Assembly: GCA_026119935.1 (NCBI GenBank)
Contig: JALRMH010000037.1
Span: 248,001 to 312,000 of the forward strand
Direction: 5' to 3'
Source: Endothia cerciana
Taxonomy: Eukaryota; Ascomycota; Sordariomycetes; Diaporthales; Cryphonectriaceae
Length of the DNA: 64,000 nt
Positions 1 to 10,951 of this stretch are shown here, in pieces. How positions within the stretch are numbered: the first letter of the stretch is position 1; the number at the start of each line of letters is the position of its first letter. Below the pieces are notes generated by a model that made no database searches, was not told where the DNA came from, and worked only from the letters and a program-made list of their open reading frames with translations. The translations under genes were made by a program, and so were the position numbers.

Positions 1-2156
1 GACAGAGAGAGGCTTACTGAGACGCTTGGCCTTGCGTCGGGTCTGTCATAGTAAACGATGACGACTCGGATACACCTGTCTGCGTAGAGACGACCTCTAC
101 TACTGACGCGTAGTATATGCATAATTACCCAGGTAGCCAATGAGCGCTACAATACTTGCTTGTCCTCCGTCTATCACCGTCGTATGCAGTACCTCACTTG
201 TCTAAGCCATCTTCTGATCATCAGAACGAAGAGTAACGGGGCTATAGAATGACTGAAAATAATAGCTAGATCTGAACAAATCCCTACCTGCGATGAGCTC
301 CGGTGATTTTTGCATACTTGATAAACGCCTGGGATCAATGAAATGGCAATGCGTCGAATGTTGATGTACCGGATTGCTGATTGCTAACTGGACAGCGTAT
401 CATGGGCAATGAAGCTGTCGACAATGCTGGCAATGGGGCTAGTGAATACGCCACATAATCCGGACGAATAAGTCAATGGGATAGCCTGCTGAAGTTGTCT
501 CTTCAGGTTCCGCGCCTTTTGTTCTTTCTTTTCTTCCTCTCCCTCCCCTTCTCTTTTCTATACTGTTTCTGCTAGGAGATACTTGCCTGTTGCTGCTACT
601 TGATACTGTCCAAGTATCTCTAGGTCCATGCTGCTTCTCAGAGTGATTATAAGTACCTAGCAAGACAGTTGGAACATTCGGGACTAACACTGTAATGGAT
701 ATGCGTCGGTTTGCTATCGCATCGCTATCGTGATATTTTTTTTTTCCGAGTGGATTGAAATAAGCTCAAGCTGTGGGAGACAAAGTGCGTATTCGAGAGG
801 TGCCCATACACATGAGATATGAAGACCGCTGTGAGAAAGGGCCATATCCAGAATCATCCCCTGACTCTTTCTTCATCAGGCAAGTATTGCATTCCCTTGC
901 GCCTATGAATTTGCCTAATTTGTACACGTTGCTTCCATGAACAGACTCTACTGGCTCAAGGCACCCAACGAATGTCTGGTAATCGGCCTGTTGTTCGTGA
1001 ACACGAGGTGTCACACGGAAGGCTTCCGAAGGACTAAAACACTGAATACTGCAGCGACACGTGGCCTGCAGGCCAACAGAGGCTTGACAACCAATACAGA
1101 CCCGGGTCAACAATGAAGGTACTCCCAACATGCATAATGTGGGGAGACCGGTCAAGACGGTGGCTGCCTAAGGCAGCAAGAACTTCGTGTATATAACGAG
1201 ACCCCTCGGGAAACCAGAGGCTTCAAGAGGAAGGGATCTCATCAAGCCCTTAGAGTCCCTTAGCAATTATCAGTGAATTCAGACCCCAAGCCCTCTCAAA
1301 ACGAGCCCTTGTTACACGAGGCGCGTTTAACCATGAAAGCCAACACATCAAGACTCCACAGGGGCTATGCGTACACCTGGCGTATTTGAAATACAAGGCA
1401 GAGGAAAAAGGAACCGCAACAGGATGCTGATTCTCCCAAAGGATCTCTCCCAGGCCGCGCGTTCGTGTCGAGCTACCGCCGTCAGGCGCCCATCATTGTC
1501 ATCCTGCGCATGTTGTCTCGTAGGCAGGAGAGTGTGCTGGACGTGCATTGGGGCCATCACAACGCAACCAGTTATCGATGGGCCCCAATGAAACGCTGAG
1601 AAGAGTTGCTACAGTGAAACATGCTGGCAGCCCTACGGGGAGATCGAGTCGATCGTCGCGCGGGAGCGCTACTGACATCAGCAGTCCTTGGGGATTGCGT
1701 GATGCATGCATTGCCTCCTCCAGAGCAAGCGAGAGCGCGGTGATAGGATGCGCTGAGCCCTAAGGGCCCGGAGGTACTCGTTTGGGATCCCTCCAGCGCC
1801 CTCTCGATTGTGTTACCCACCACCAAGGTGTTACAGCCCAGCAAGGATGGCAATGGCGTGATTGACCTCTTCTTGTTTCTTTCCTCGTACCGACTTCCGG
1901 TTCTTCGATTTGGAAGAGATGAACATGCGAGCCAAGGTGTCAGGAGTGGATGCACCCGCCGCTCTGGGGCATGACCCACACACCCATAGGACATTTATTT
2001 TTAAATGTTCCGGTACGAGGTTCTCACAGCCTTGTGGGGAAGGGATACGCGTACACTTCAAGTTACAAAACGCCTTCGAGACATGTCAGCCCCAGTTAAA
2101 ATCTTTGGAGTTTTATTTCTCGTTTGACAATTTCAGCGCACTGAGTTCAACCCCGG
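1..2156. other. Gene-poor flank left of the first transposon
   Basis: I could support no gene here. The open frames are short, lack splice-linked partners and show no recognisable domain. A (T)9 run lies near 730 and the rest is mid-GC unique sequence. Confidence 0.5.
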
Positions 2157-2158
2157 TA

Positions 2159-4004
2159 AGTCTAGTCACCCACTTCCGGGCCCCCCTGGCCAGCCACACC
2201 ACATATATATATATATATATATATTGAATTTATTCACTTTCTAGCCCTATTCACCCACCACGATGTAATCCTCTTCATCAGTAACTAATTCGACGTCGCT
2301 CTCTTCATTCTCACTTTCCTTTTCAGGCCTAGCTGCTTTTTGAGCCCTCTGTACAGCCCTGATATCTGTAAACCTCGAATTCGGGCTTATATCAACCTTC
2401 CTTCTTTTTAATGGCCTAGAAGCCTTAACCTCTGCTTTCAATGCCTGATTTTCGCTAAGAGCCTTAGCCAAGGCTAGATCTCTCATCCCACGCTTTCTGG
2501 ATCTTTCTGAATAGTAGGCGTTGGCTAGAGACAGTAGAAAGATAGCCACGGTTCTGTTGCAACTAGTAGTATAGATCTCTAGCCTTCCTAGGTGTTGAAT
2601 ATATATCCTGTTGAGACAATGATGATTTAGGGGTAATCTGAGGTGCTTTCAGCGGTTCTGAGCTTCTTTTAGCATGGATCTGCGAGCGTTGTTGACTGTT
2701 CTCGAGTAGAAGAGGGCTTAAGAGTGGTTTGACCAGGCTGAGAGGCTATAAGCTAGTTGCTTTCCATCTAGATCTGATATTCTGGCTAGAAAGACTCTCC
2801 TTGCGAGCCAGGCAATAGTTCTTAAGGAATAATCGCTTTCTATAGACTATTGAGTTCCCCTATTAGCTCAGATAGCTGACCTTTCTTCTATAGGCTCTCT
2901 TAAGAGAAGAAAAGACGTCTAGATCAAGAGGTTGAAGAACGTGTAAGGTATAAAGAGGTAAATAAAGTAATAGAATGTTGTTCTAGAAGCACTCCTATAT
3001 AAATTCAGTAGTTATATAGCTGCTATAGCTATCTAGAATCAACAGTCTAGCCTCTAAAGGGTCCTCTGGCTAGCTGCCTGGAATAAAGATCTTCTTTAGC
3101 TACTTAAGCCCTGTTTTATTATCAGTCTATCTGTTTGTTGTTGCAGTGAATTGCCAGCCCTCGAAAGGAGCTATTTCGAGAGGAAACCACTATTGTTGAA
3201 CAGTTTTTCCCTTGAAAATAACCAGAGGAAGGAGGTGGGTGCCAGAGGCTGAGATACACTCGAGGAAGGAGGTCCAGATCCGTGATCCAGGGTCTTTTCT
3301 CTAAATTGAACGTGAAGAAGAGCTCTTAAGAGCTAAGCTGTTCTCTCCCTGGCCCTCTATTATCCCAGCCTCGTCTATATTCTATCTATTCGCTAGCTTA
3401 ATAGCCTGGATATAAGGAAGGTCAAAGAGATAGAACTAGGACCTTATTACCTCTGTTGTTGCACTATTCGTTCGCTCTACAGCTATCTGTTGAGCTCTCT
3501 GGGTCTTGATGCCTGGATTTCGCTGTAAAAAAGCCTCAGCCTATCGCTTTCTAATAGGTTGAGTGTCTCCCTTGACCTGGAGAACCCTCTGGGTAAAGAT
3601 CCTTAGTTATAAATAGGTTGGCAGCAGCCCCAGGTCAGCCTGAGCAAGGACCTATTAAGCTAATTAAGCTTCCTAGCGACTAGAAAGTCTCTGGCTTGCT
3701 TTATAAGCTGTTTTGTATAGTTGTAATCTAGCTAGACGGCGAAGAAGAGTGGTCTTCGGAATACCCTAGACAGAGAAGGCTTTTTTGATTGACAAGCCTT
3801 TTTCAACATCAGCAATGGCCGCAGCCACTTCTTTTTCGGTGTATGGCTTCATCAGGACTTGATAAATATATATTGAAAAAATGAAGTTATTCTGATAAAA
3901 ATTGAGGAAGAAAATGAAGAGTATCAAAGGGGGGTTAAAGTGGCGGTGTGGCTGGCCAGGGGGGGTCCGGAACCGGGGGGGGTCCGGAAGTGGGTGACTA
4001 GACT
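2159..4004 (-). mobile_element. Degenerate Fot1/pogo-like (Tc1-mariner superfamily) DNA transposon, copy A
   Basis: The element is bounded by terminal inverted repeats that begin AGTCTAGTCACCCACTTCCG at 2159 and read as the reverse complement at 3984-4004. A TA dinucleotide flanks both ends (2157-2158 and 4005-4006), which is the classic target-site duplication of Tc1/mariner/pogo elements. Subterminal sequence also mirrors (CTGGCCAGCCACACC near 2187 and its complement near 3945). A (TA)n tract lies at 2203-2224. The interior is full of CTAG and TAG/TAA words and carries a broken transposase on the minus strand. At 1846 bp it is only slightly longer than a transposase gene needs. It shares coding sequence with the copy at 60412-62894, so both belong to one family although the outer repeat sequence has diverged. 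Confidence 0.85.
2247..3852 (-). pseudogene. Transposase remnant (HTH_psq/CENP-B/DDE type) of copy A
   Basis: An ATG at 3852 starts a reading frame beginning MKPYTEKEVAAAIADVEKG, followed by a stop and then GIPKTT. This is the start of the psq-type helix-turn-helix DNA-binding domain typical of Fot1/pogo transposases. The middle is too decayed to read. The last 100 codons (2247-2549) are open and include the basic stretch KRRKVDISPNSRF and an acidic end finishing IVVGE, matching the C-terminus of the copy at 60.4-62.9 kb nearly residue for residue. Many stops are TAG/TAA in place of expected Trp or Gln codons, as RIP would produce. It cannot make a working transposase. Confidence 0.8.
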
Positions 4005-4006
4005 TA

Positions 4007-4739
4007 ACTGTATATCAGATTCATTCTACTTTGATGGCCTATACGAGGAATGATGACATACGCTGATCATTGAGATGTTCTCAGGGAGGAGTCGCCATGA
4101 CACTTGCTGCAGCTACGGTCGAAGTACTGCAATGTCAAAAGAGGCACATAATGGCAAGGGACTCGTCAACCACGCAGCGAGTAGGGAGCGATTCTCGTCT
4201 CTGATGCAAGACGTCGTGACTATGCTTTTATGTCTTTTATGTTTCCTCGAGTTTGGGGGGAGGGGTGGGGATAACGCTAATCCTGGCTGGACATGTCTCT
4301 ATCGCATATGTAGAAGCTGCATGTTTTACGAGCAGGACCTGTAGGAGACTGTGCCGGCTCGTATGAGTCGCTGTTATCTGAGCTGTCATGGTGATGGAGC
4401 TATCACAGCTCAGGTACATTACCGCCACACCACCCGCTTAGGTACTCGGCCGCTGCCGGCAAACATAGACATTGTCTCACGGGGAAGAAACACCAGCTGT
4501 CCTGTTCTTTGGAGGACAACAATGTTGAGAGAAGCTATGAGACACACGCTCAGGGAATAGCGGCTTTACACGGGTTGTGACGCTTGCGGCCTGCGTCGTG
4601 AGTCTGAGACATGGCCGAACAGAGGATCGAGCTCAACCTCGTGCCCTCACCAGATAGTTAGCAAGGGCTGAGGTCGTCGCCGCCCGATAGTGACCGTGGC
4701 CTCATAGCTCAGCATTTTAGACAATCTGCGACAGTAGAT
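4007..4739. other. Intergenic, no gene seen
   Basis: About 730 bases between transposon copy A and the 2EXR gene. Open frames are short, overlap on both strands and have no recognisable content. Confidence 0.5.
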
Positions 4740-5525
4740 ATGGCAGCGACCAGGCGATTCCATCTCTTCCCGGACCTGCCCGTCGAAGTCCGTTGCGCCA
4801 TCTGGCGCCTCGCTCTGCCTGATCCTACTCCTGAGGTCTTGACGTTCGGCACAGAACTGAACTGCTCCGAGTTCAAGCTCTATCTCGAGACGTATCGAGG
4901 CTTTCGCACCATCCCGCTCGAGGCCATAGGGCCTGAGCACCTCGGCATCCCGCCCGGGCCGCCCGTCGTGGAAATCGCCATCCCAACATCGCTCTTGCTG
5001 GCGTGCAGAGAAGCCCACGCTGAGACGCTGCGGAACATAGGACTACGACTATTACACAATGAGGACGGGAGCACGTGGCGGGTGACAACGAGGCCGTTCG
5101 TGCAGGGTTTTGATCTGCTGTTCGTCCACAACCTTGGTCGCGGCCTGGAGGACTCGGCATGGCTGCACAGGATCTTCTTTGGCGTGTGGCTCCCACACAT
5201 CAGCCCATACATTGGCGGGAAACACGCTATACACGAGATCGCCGTGCCGCCACGGATCACGCAGCCACGCAGCCTCGTCGCGCGGTCGGAGCCACAGGAC
5301 GGAGAAGGCGATTACCGCGGCCGCCCCAAGTTTCACGAGGCTCTGTTCTCCCTGCCGCTGCAAACACTCATTATCGTGCTGCGCCCGGGCATCTACGAGT
5401 CCTGGGGTCCACAAGACGGGCGGATACCGGTGCAGAGGCGTTACGAGATGAAGGTGGTCGACTCCTTCATGTTGCCGAATGATCTCGATAGCGAGCCTCG
5501 GGAGTACGGGATGGGGCGGTTCTGA
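4740..5525 (+). CDS. 2EXR domain-containing protein
   Basis: An intronless 261-aa protein beginning at an ATG. Residues 8-27 (FHLFPDLPVEVRCAIWRLAL) are the signature opening of the fungal 2EXR domain, an F-box-like module found in large paralogous families in filamentous ascomycetes. The domain runs on through a middle section rich in hydrophobic blocks (LLLACREAHAETLR near 83-96, typical of the family) to about residue 150. There is no signal peptide or membrane segment. The biochemical role of 2EXR proteins is not established. The gene stands alone, about 0.7 kb from the transposon. The frame has no breaks and codon use is GC-rich, so it looks intact. Confidence 0.8.
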   Translation: MAATRRFHLFPDLPVEVRCAIWRLALPDPTPEVLTFGTELNCSEFKLYLETYRGFRTIPLEAIGPEHLGIPPGPPVVEIAIPTSLLLACREAHAETLRNIGLRLLHNEDGSTWRVTTRPFVQGFDLLFVHNLGRGLEDSAWLHRIFFGVWLPHISPYIGGKHAIHEIAVPPRITQPRSLVARSEPQDGEGDYRGRPKFHEALFSLPLQTLIIVLRPGIYESWGPQDGRIPVQRRYEMKVVDSFMLPNDLDSEPREYGMGRF

Positions 5526-6624
5526 CTCGAGTCGGGCAGGTGGGCGATGTAACTGCGCGAGATGACCGCGCGGGATAGCGACAGTGAGGAGGAGCGAGAG
5601 CGGCTGCGAGGCCCGCTGAGGGTACAGGTCGCTGCTCTTGTTCGGCGCGATGGGGTCAGAGGCCCTGGTGGGTTATGAGAGCAGCTCCGTCTGATAGTCT
5701 TGGTCCAAATACGTATCGTCCTTCGGTATCGTGGCTACGAAGATATGTGCAGCTCGTTAGCATGTTGCCGTGACAATCTATATGGTGACGACGCCCACGC
5801 GAGGACCTGTCTCGATGCTGAATAATTTTCACCAGGGCCTCTCGATGCTTGTCAATTTTCTGCAGTGCGCTCCTTACTGAGGGAAGGTTGAGCGAGCCTA
5901 GTTTGGATTTGTTGATTTTCAGGATTAAAGACACCATACGGCTGTGTGGGGTGTAAAATTTCACATGAGTGCTCTCTTGTGGTCGTCTGAGGGAAAGTCT
6001 GTGGGGACAAATTTGGCAGAGGGGATTTGCTCTATGATACTCTTGCCTGGAACACGATAATATCGTGTACCCTAGGGGCACATCCACACTAAGAAATTAC
6101 TGGACTTTGTCTGCGGAGATCTCGCAATCATCACAACTAAAAATTGTTGAAGCGATGGTGTAGGAGGCCAGGGACGGCCCTAAGGACGAGCGACGCAACT
6201 CACACGAAGAAAAGAGTAATTAGAGAGCAGAAAAGAAAATAATGAGAGTTTTTGGGGTCGAATCCCAATTATCAGCTCGAGCTCATCCCCTCGGCAAGGG
6301 GTGCATTAGGAGATTCTGATTGAAACATCTAGACATTGTGAAATCTAACTTCTTATTACATATCGTATATACAGACCATAATCTGTTAAAAGAGAGACTT
6401 TATGTTTGCCTCGCTAGCGTCCCACTATATCTATCAAGAGAATCTGCCGAGCAGAGCTGACTTGGAAGCAGAGCTGAAGGCCGGGTGGCGGATATGCCTC
6501 CCTCTTCCTAGCATATGTAAACAAGGTGCAGCGTCGTGTGAACAACCCCCAACCCCCCAACAGCTGTCTACCGTAATTATTTTGGTACATGGCCTTCTCT
6601 TAGCTATTCTTTGGCTCAGTGTTC
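5526..6624. other. Intergenic, no gene seen
   Basis: About 1.1 kb separating the 2EXR gene from the convergent gasdermin-like gene. Short open frames on both strands are not supported by domain content or splice signals. Confidence 0.5.
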
Positions 6625-7449
6625 CTATTTGATCGAATAGCACTCAAGATCTTCATGCGAGGGAATGACCACCTTGTCAAAGTCTGTTACATTACCCTTC
6701 CAAGAGTCTTCGGAGATCCCAAGCACCTCGAAATCCTCGACCAAGATTTCCGGTTTGACAGGTTTCTTACCCCCTGTTGAAGAAGAGAGGTCCCCTCCTA
6801 CATAAGGCTTATGACTGATCTTGCCCCGATATCGAATCTCGTTCAGACGATATGCAAATACGAAGTTCGACGTTCTCCCGACAGACTCGGCATTGATCGA
6901 TTTGGAGTTGAGCCCCGCCCCAGCACCGACTGGATCAACCCCAGTGCCCAAGCTGACATTTGCGGACGTGGAGAATTGAGCAACGGCCTTGTTACTTCGT
7001 GACATTCTTGCCCCGCTGGCGATGCGTATGCCTGTGACCATGTACACCCTCTTGCTGGAAGACCACTCCTTGAGGCTCGCAGGCACATCGCCGTGCCTCG
7101 TAGCTGCTTGGAAATAATCAAGAGATGGCGTCATGGTCATGTTGTCCAGCCTGTCGAAATGCCAGCCGAAGTCTCTCGAGCGTGTAGAGGAGGCTTCGGT
7201 CTTCGTCGAAGCTAGGTAGAAATCCGCCCAGGCCCCAAAATGGGCACCGAGCTCGTCGTTCATCCTCACATTAAGATCTTCGCAAGAAGTGTGCTCGGCA
7301 ATCAGGTCTTGGTGGAGCGGCAATGGCCCAACTGGCTGCAGTGCATGGGATGGATCTTTCGGATGCGCGAGGATCTGGCCGAGTTGAAGGCTTCCTCCGG
7401 GTTGGAAGTCACAGGATTTCGTCGATATCCATCTCTTCGACCTGGCCAT
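6625..7449 (-). CDS. Fungal gasdermin-like protein (HET-Q1/RCD-1 type)
   Basis: A single-exon 274-aa protein. I chose the ATG at 7449 (MARSKRWISTKSCDF) because the longer open frame starts only at a TTG. The opening 'RWISTKSCDFQPGGSLQLGQ', the following proline-rich stretch ending in PVGPLPL, the Ser/Thr-rich middle (AQFSTSANVSLGTG) and the length all fit fungal gasdermin-like cell-death proteins; Podospora HET-Q1 is 278 aa. In that family the N-terminal region forms membrane pores once a short C-terminal piece is cut off by a protease. Here a hydrophobic-acidic junction (ILVEDFEVLG, Phe240) leaves a 34-residue tail, close to the geometry described for HET-Q1. The subtilisin-like protease gene lies 450 bp upstream on the same strand, the arrangement known for many fungal gasdermins. 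The frame is unbroken. Family assignment rests on recognised sequence features plus context, not on a search. Confidence 0.75.
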   Translation of the reverse strand: MARSKRWISTKSCDFQPGGSLQLGQILAHPKDPSHALQPVGPLPLHQDLIAEHTSCEDLNVRMNDELGAHFGAWADFYLASTKTEASSTRSRDFGWHFDRLDNMTMTPSLDYFQAATRHGDVPASLKEWSSSKRVYMVTGIRIASGARMSRSNKAVAQFSTSANVSLGTGVDPVGAGAGLNSKSINAESVGRTSNFVFAYRLNEIRYRGKISHKPYVGGDLSSSTGGKKPVKPEILVEDFEVLGISEDSWKGNVTDFDKVVIPSHEDLECYSIK

Positions 7450-7897
7450 GATGTGTTCGTTACACGGCGTCAGGAAACTCTGGCAGGGCGGCAGCAAATG
7501 TGGCAGTATGCCGGTATGCTCAGGAACATGCGATCTCAGGAATTAATTCTTTTCGTATGGTCATCATGCTGAGAACAGATGAACATCAGATAAGATGGTA
7601 CGAGCCGTCGGCAAAGAGTGATACTATGTACTATGAGAATCATCAACGACATGGGCTGCCTCTCGTCTGGACTCATTGAGGCCGAAGGGTGGCGGTGACC
7701 CTGGTCGAGTTGTAAGCTCATGCCGTATAATACAACGATTCGTCTGTTCACTCAGCCATGTCCCTCAAGTGGGACCAGTGGGACTAGACTCATGCGCCGA
7801 GGCGCTGTTTTGACTGTAACATCCGGGCATCAACGCAAAGAGCATGTGGTCTGGCACGCATGACTGCGGCCGGAGGCAAGGTGTCATCTACCTATGC
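7450..7897. promoter_or_regulatory. Intergenic region between protease 3' end and gasdermin start
   Basis: About 450 bases that must hold the protease terminator and the gasdermin promoter on the minus strand. No clear TATA box or operator is visible. The short distance suggests co-inheritance of the two genes as a cassette. Confidence 0.35.
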
Positions 7898-10800
7898 TTA
7901 CCCACGCCATCTAAGCTTACCCTTTAGAGCTCTTGTAATCTCTCTGGCGATTCCCGTCAGATCCGCAGTTTTCAGCAATAGCCAAGGCTTGATGAAGTTG
8001 TAATCACATTCCCCTCCTCTTGTGCGTCATGCAAATCCACATCACAGTCCGCATATCTTGGGTCTTCCAGAGTCTGCCCTTCAGCCTGTTCCACCTTCTG
8101 AGCTCTTCGCCTTTCAAGCTGAGATCACGCTGTTGGGAAAAATCCAAGATCAACGCAGCAGCCCCCGCGGCAATTACGGCGGCTGACGATGTCCCATCCA
8201 GGACATTGTATATTTGGTTGGAGTTCTGGCTCTTCAGATGCAGTGGCCAAGCAGCCTTGATGTCTTCGCCTACCGCGCTGAGATTTACTTGCCCATCGAT
8301 GCCGTATGGGCTAAATGTTGACTTCATATCTGCGGCCGAGGATGAGTTGATACATATAACGTACTCAAACGAACGGGCCGGATACCCAACTGGCTCGTCA
8401 TCCAATGCGGTGTTGTTGGATGCTGCAGCGAAGATAAGTACATCTTTCAGCTTCTTCACGGCTTCAAGGGCGTCTTCGATATCGTCTTGATCGCCATTGA
8501 AGGCGAAAGGCATGGCGATGATATCCGCGTCCCACTGTTTGACGGCATGTTGGATAGCCTAAAGAGGTCAGCGTTTGTGAAATTCCAAGTACAATCTCCA
8601 AAGCCTGTCCGTACCTTCGCACATAGAGAGGCCGCCGCCGCGCTCTCTTCATCCTGATGAAATACTTGGCGATCCCTAAACACTCTTATTGGATATACCC
8701 TAATGAAAGGCGCTGTCCTCAGCATCGTATGACACATATGAGTCCCATGCCCATCAAGGTCCACCATGCTGTGTGGGTTTCCCTTGGTTGACCAAATCGA
8801 GACCAACATTTAGCTGGTCATTGTCAAGATACTCTTTAAATTCAGGGTGTGTTAGGTCAACACCTGTGTCGAGAACAGTGACCTTGATGAGGCTGTTGAT
8901 CTCTTCGTCATCGACATCTGGTTTTCCATTGTCGCTTAACTTCCTTCCTCTGCTGGTGTTTAGGGCTGTGTGGACGTCTTTTAATCTTGCGAACCAGTCT
9001 TCTGCTGATAAGGTACTGTGTCCACTGAGTTTCTGCCATCTCCATCACAAAAAAAATCTGTGAGGTAACGCTTACCTCTCCGCAGCTACGACAGGAGTAA
9101 ATCCGTTCTCCAGGCCGTGCTTGATGTCGCTTCTGCATATTGGATGAAGCATCCGTTGCTGAGGGTTCGAAAATATGACACCTTCCTCAGCTACTGTCGT
9201 GAAGGTAGAGATGTTTCTTTGAGGACTGGAACTGACGCTGAGCTGGGTCTGTGTGTCATTCCTCATACTGTTACCGTCCGTGGTACGTGCCTTGCCCATC
9301 TGGTAAATCTGATCCCAAGGTACCAGAGCACCTATGTTATAGTCTTTTTCTATTTCTCTTACAATGTTCTCGTAGAGGAATTTGAGAAAGTCAGGCTTAT
9401 ACAACGAGGCTGCTTCTTGTCCTCCTGGGTAGAGTCTGGTGGCATCGCGGTCAAGGCAGAAATTGACGGCTTTGGAGACCCCGTTCCCTGGTCCGTTACG
9501 CTTTCTGATGAGCTCGAGAATACTTTGGGCTCGTTTGAGCGGCGTGACGGCGGTTGAAGGAACGGAGAGCCTCAGTAGCTTGTTCTTCATTTCGGCGATT
9601 AGTATTCCGAGAGCCCTGATCACAGGAAACGCATGTGCGTATCGCCCATATGCCTTGCGGACCGCAGGAGCCACGGAGCTGAAGCGCGTTGGTATAAAGA
9701 TCTGTGTGAGCGACGGGTCGAGAATATGGGAACCGCTGTCATCGCGACTGCAAGACAGGTAAATAGTGTCCAGAGATAAGGCATGTTCATTGCACATCCA
9801 GGGCCCATCGATCAGAACCAAGACTGCACGTGCGACGAGTATCTCGACCTTCTTAGCAAGTCCGAAATCAAATTTCGCATTCGACATGAGGGCCCCGAGG
9901 GAAGTAAAATCAAAGCTTCGCAAGTCTTCGCCAATTACGGAAAGTCGTTGTTCAGGTGCGAGAAATTTATTATGATCGTCCCAAGGTCGGCTGGATTCAT
10001 TGAAGAGAAGGAATAGGCAGATTTCTTCGGTCTGGGAGTAGGGAATCTTGCAGATACATTCATGGGGTTGGATACTGTATTCAGTCAGTATCATTGCTTA
10101 TATCTCGATATATCTAAAAGGAGCGGTAGGACAATATGCTTTCACACTCACTATGTGTCATTTGTCACATAATAGATCTCGCACATTTGCTCGATGCCAT
10201 CGCCTTTAAGAATGATGAAGAAGTCGTCCAATGGCCCACTAGCAAGGATCCAGGGGGAGTCCAGCCCCACATAGGCTTCTACGCATTGACCCAGAGGGAA
10301 ATCGCCAAGAGTCTCTCTCTTCTGATGCCCGGGTTCCTGACAAGGCCAGTGTGCGTGCAGTGTTCTGTGCAGGCTGGTAATCATCGTCTTGATGTTGGCT
10401 GTATCCTGTCTGAGACGCAAAGGTGGAGGGTTGCTGATTGGATGAGTGTCTTCGGCGGCCTGGCCGACATCGTCCTGGACATTTTCATCGGTCATGGCGT
10501 TGTATCTTTCCAGAAAGGGGAGTAAGCTACGTAGGCGCTCCGCTCTGTTGTGCTTGATAGCCGTCTCTATTGCAGATCCGCGAAAAGCATTGTTGAGAAT
10601 GTTTGCCACTTTCTGTAGCAGGGGATTTACCATCTCGTGGCCGACGGTGCGCTCAATTCCATGGAATCCGTTGATGAATGTGGCGTCCAGGATGTCTTCA
10701 AACTTCGCGGCGAGTTGGTCTAAGTTTCGTTCTATTGTCTCGCTTTTCGGCACCATCTCCTCTCTCGTGAGTATACCGAACAACTCGAGATGCAGTGTGT

Positions 10801-10927
10801 TCAAGTGTAGGCGCAGATCCAGGGTATCCCTCACGCCCAATTCTGCTATCAGCCCTCGTGTTTCATCGGAGTGGCCCGGACGTAGCACTCTCGCAAGAGC
10901 CTTGCTGACTTCAGAAACGGCCGCCAA
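7898..10927 (-). CDS. Subtilisin-like (S8) serine protease with N-terminal fungal domain, HET-Q2-like; apparent frameshifts
   Basis: Exons by splice signals: 10152-10927, 9076-10074, 8615-9024 and 7898-8558, with introns 10075-10151, 9025-9075 and 8559-8614. The N-terminal ~590 residues resemble the DUF7580-type module that fungi fuse to S8 peptidases (for example LSVIGEDLRSFDF, then a Pro/His-rich segment near HAFPVIRALGILI). The peptidase domain shows the triad: Asp in VTVLDTGVDLTHPEF, His in DLDGHGTHMC, Ser in LDGTSSAAVIAAG, plus AAASN for the oxyanion hole. Two breaks appear. Between Asp and His the frame shifts near 8765-8783 (a TGA at 8754-8756 follows if it is not corrected). Near 8008-8012 the frame must shift again to reach the plausible C-terminus (YNFIKPWLLL). 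A 64-nt intron could bridge the first break but would make the Asp-His spacing too short for a subtilase. No ATG supports 10927 (a TTG); the first in-frame ATG is at 10756, so a 5' exon may be missing. Likely partner of the downstream gasdermin. Confidence 0.75.
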
Positions 10928-10951
10928 ATCACACCGTGCACCAAGCCGCGA

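Noticed and set aside
766..1155. 129-codon minus-strand frame with several Cys
   Set aside because: No signal peptide, no domain and no supporting splice signals.
6240..6300. tRNA T-arm-like sequence (GGTCGAATCCC)
   Set aside because: No matching acceptor stem, D arm or anticodon stem could be assembled around it.
8755..8820. 64-nt intron (GTATCT...ACAG) between the protease Asp and His motifs
   Set aside because: It restores frame, but it would delete conserved-looking sequence and leave about a dozen residues between Asp and His, too few for a subtilase.
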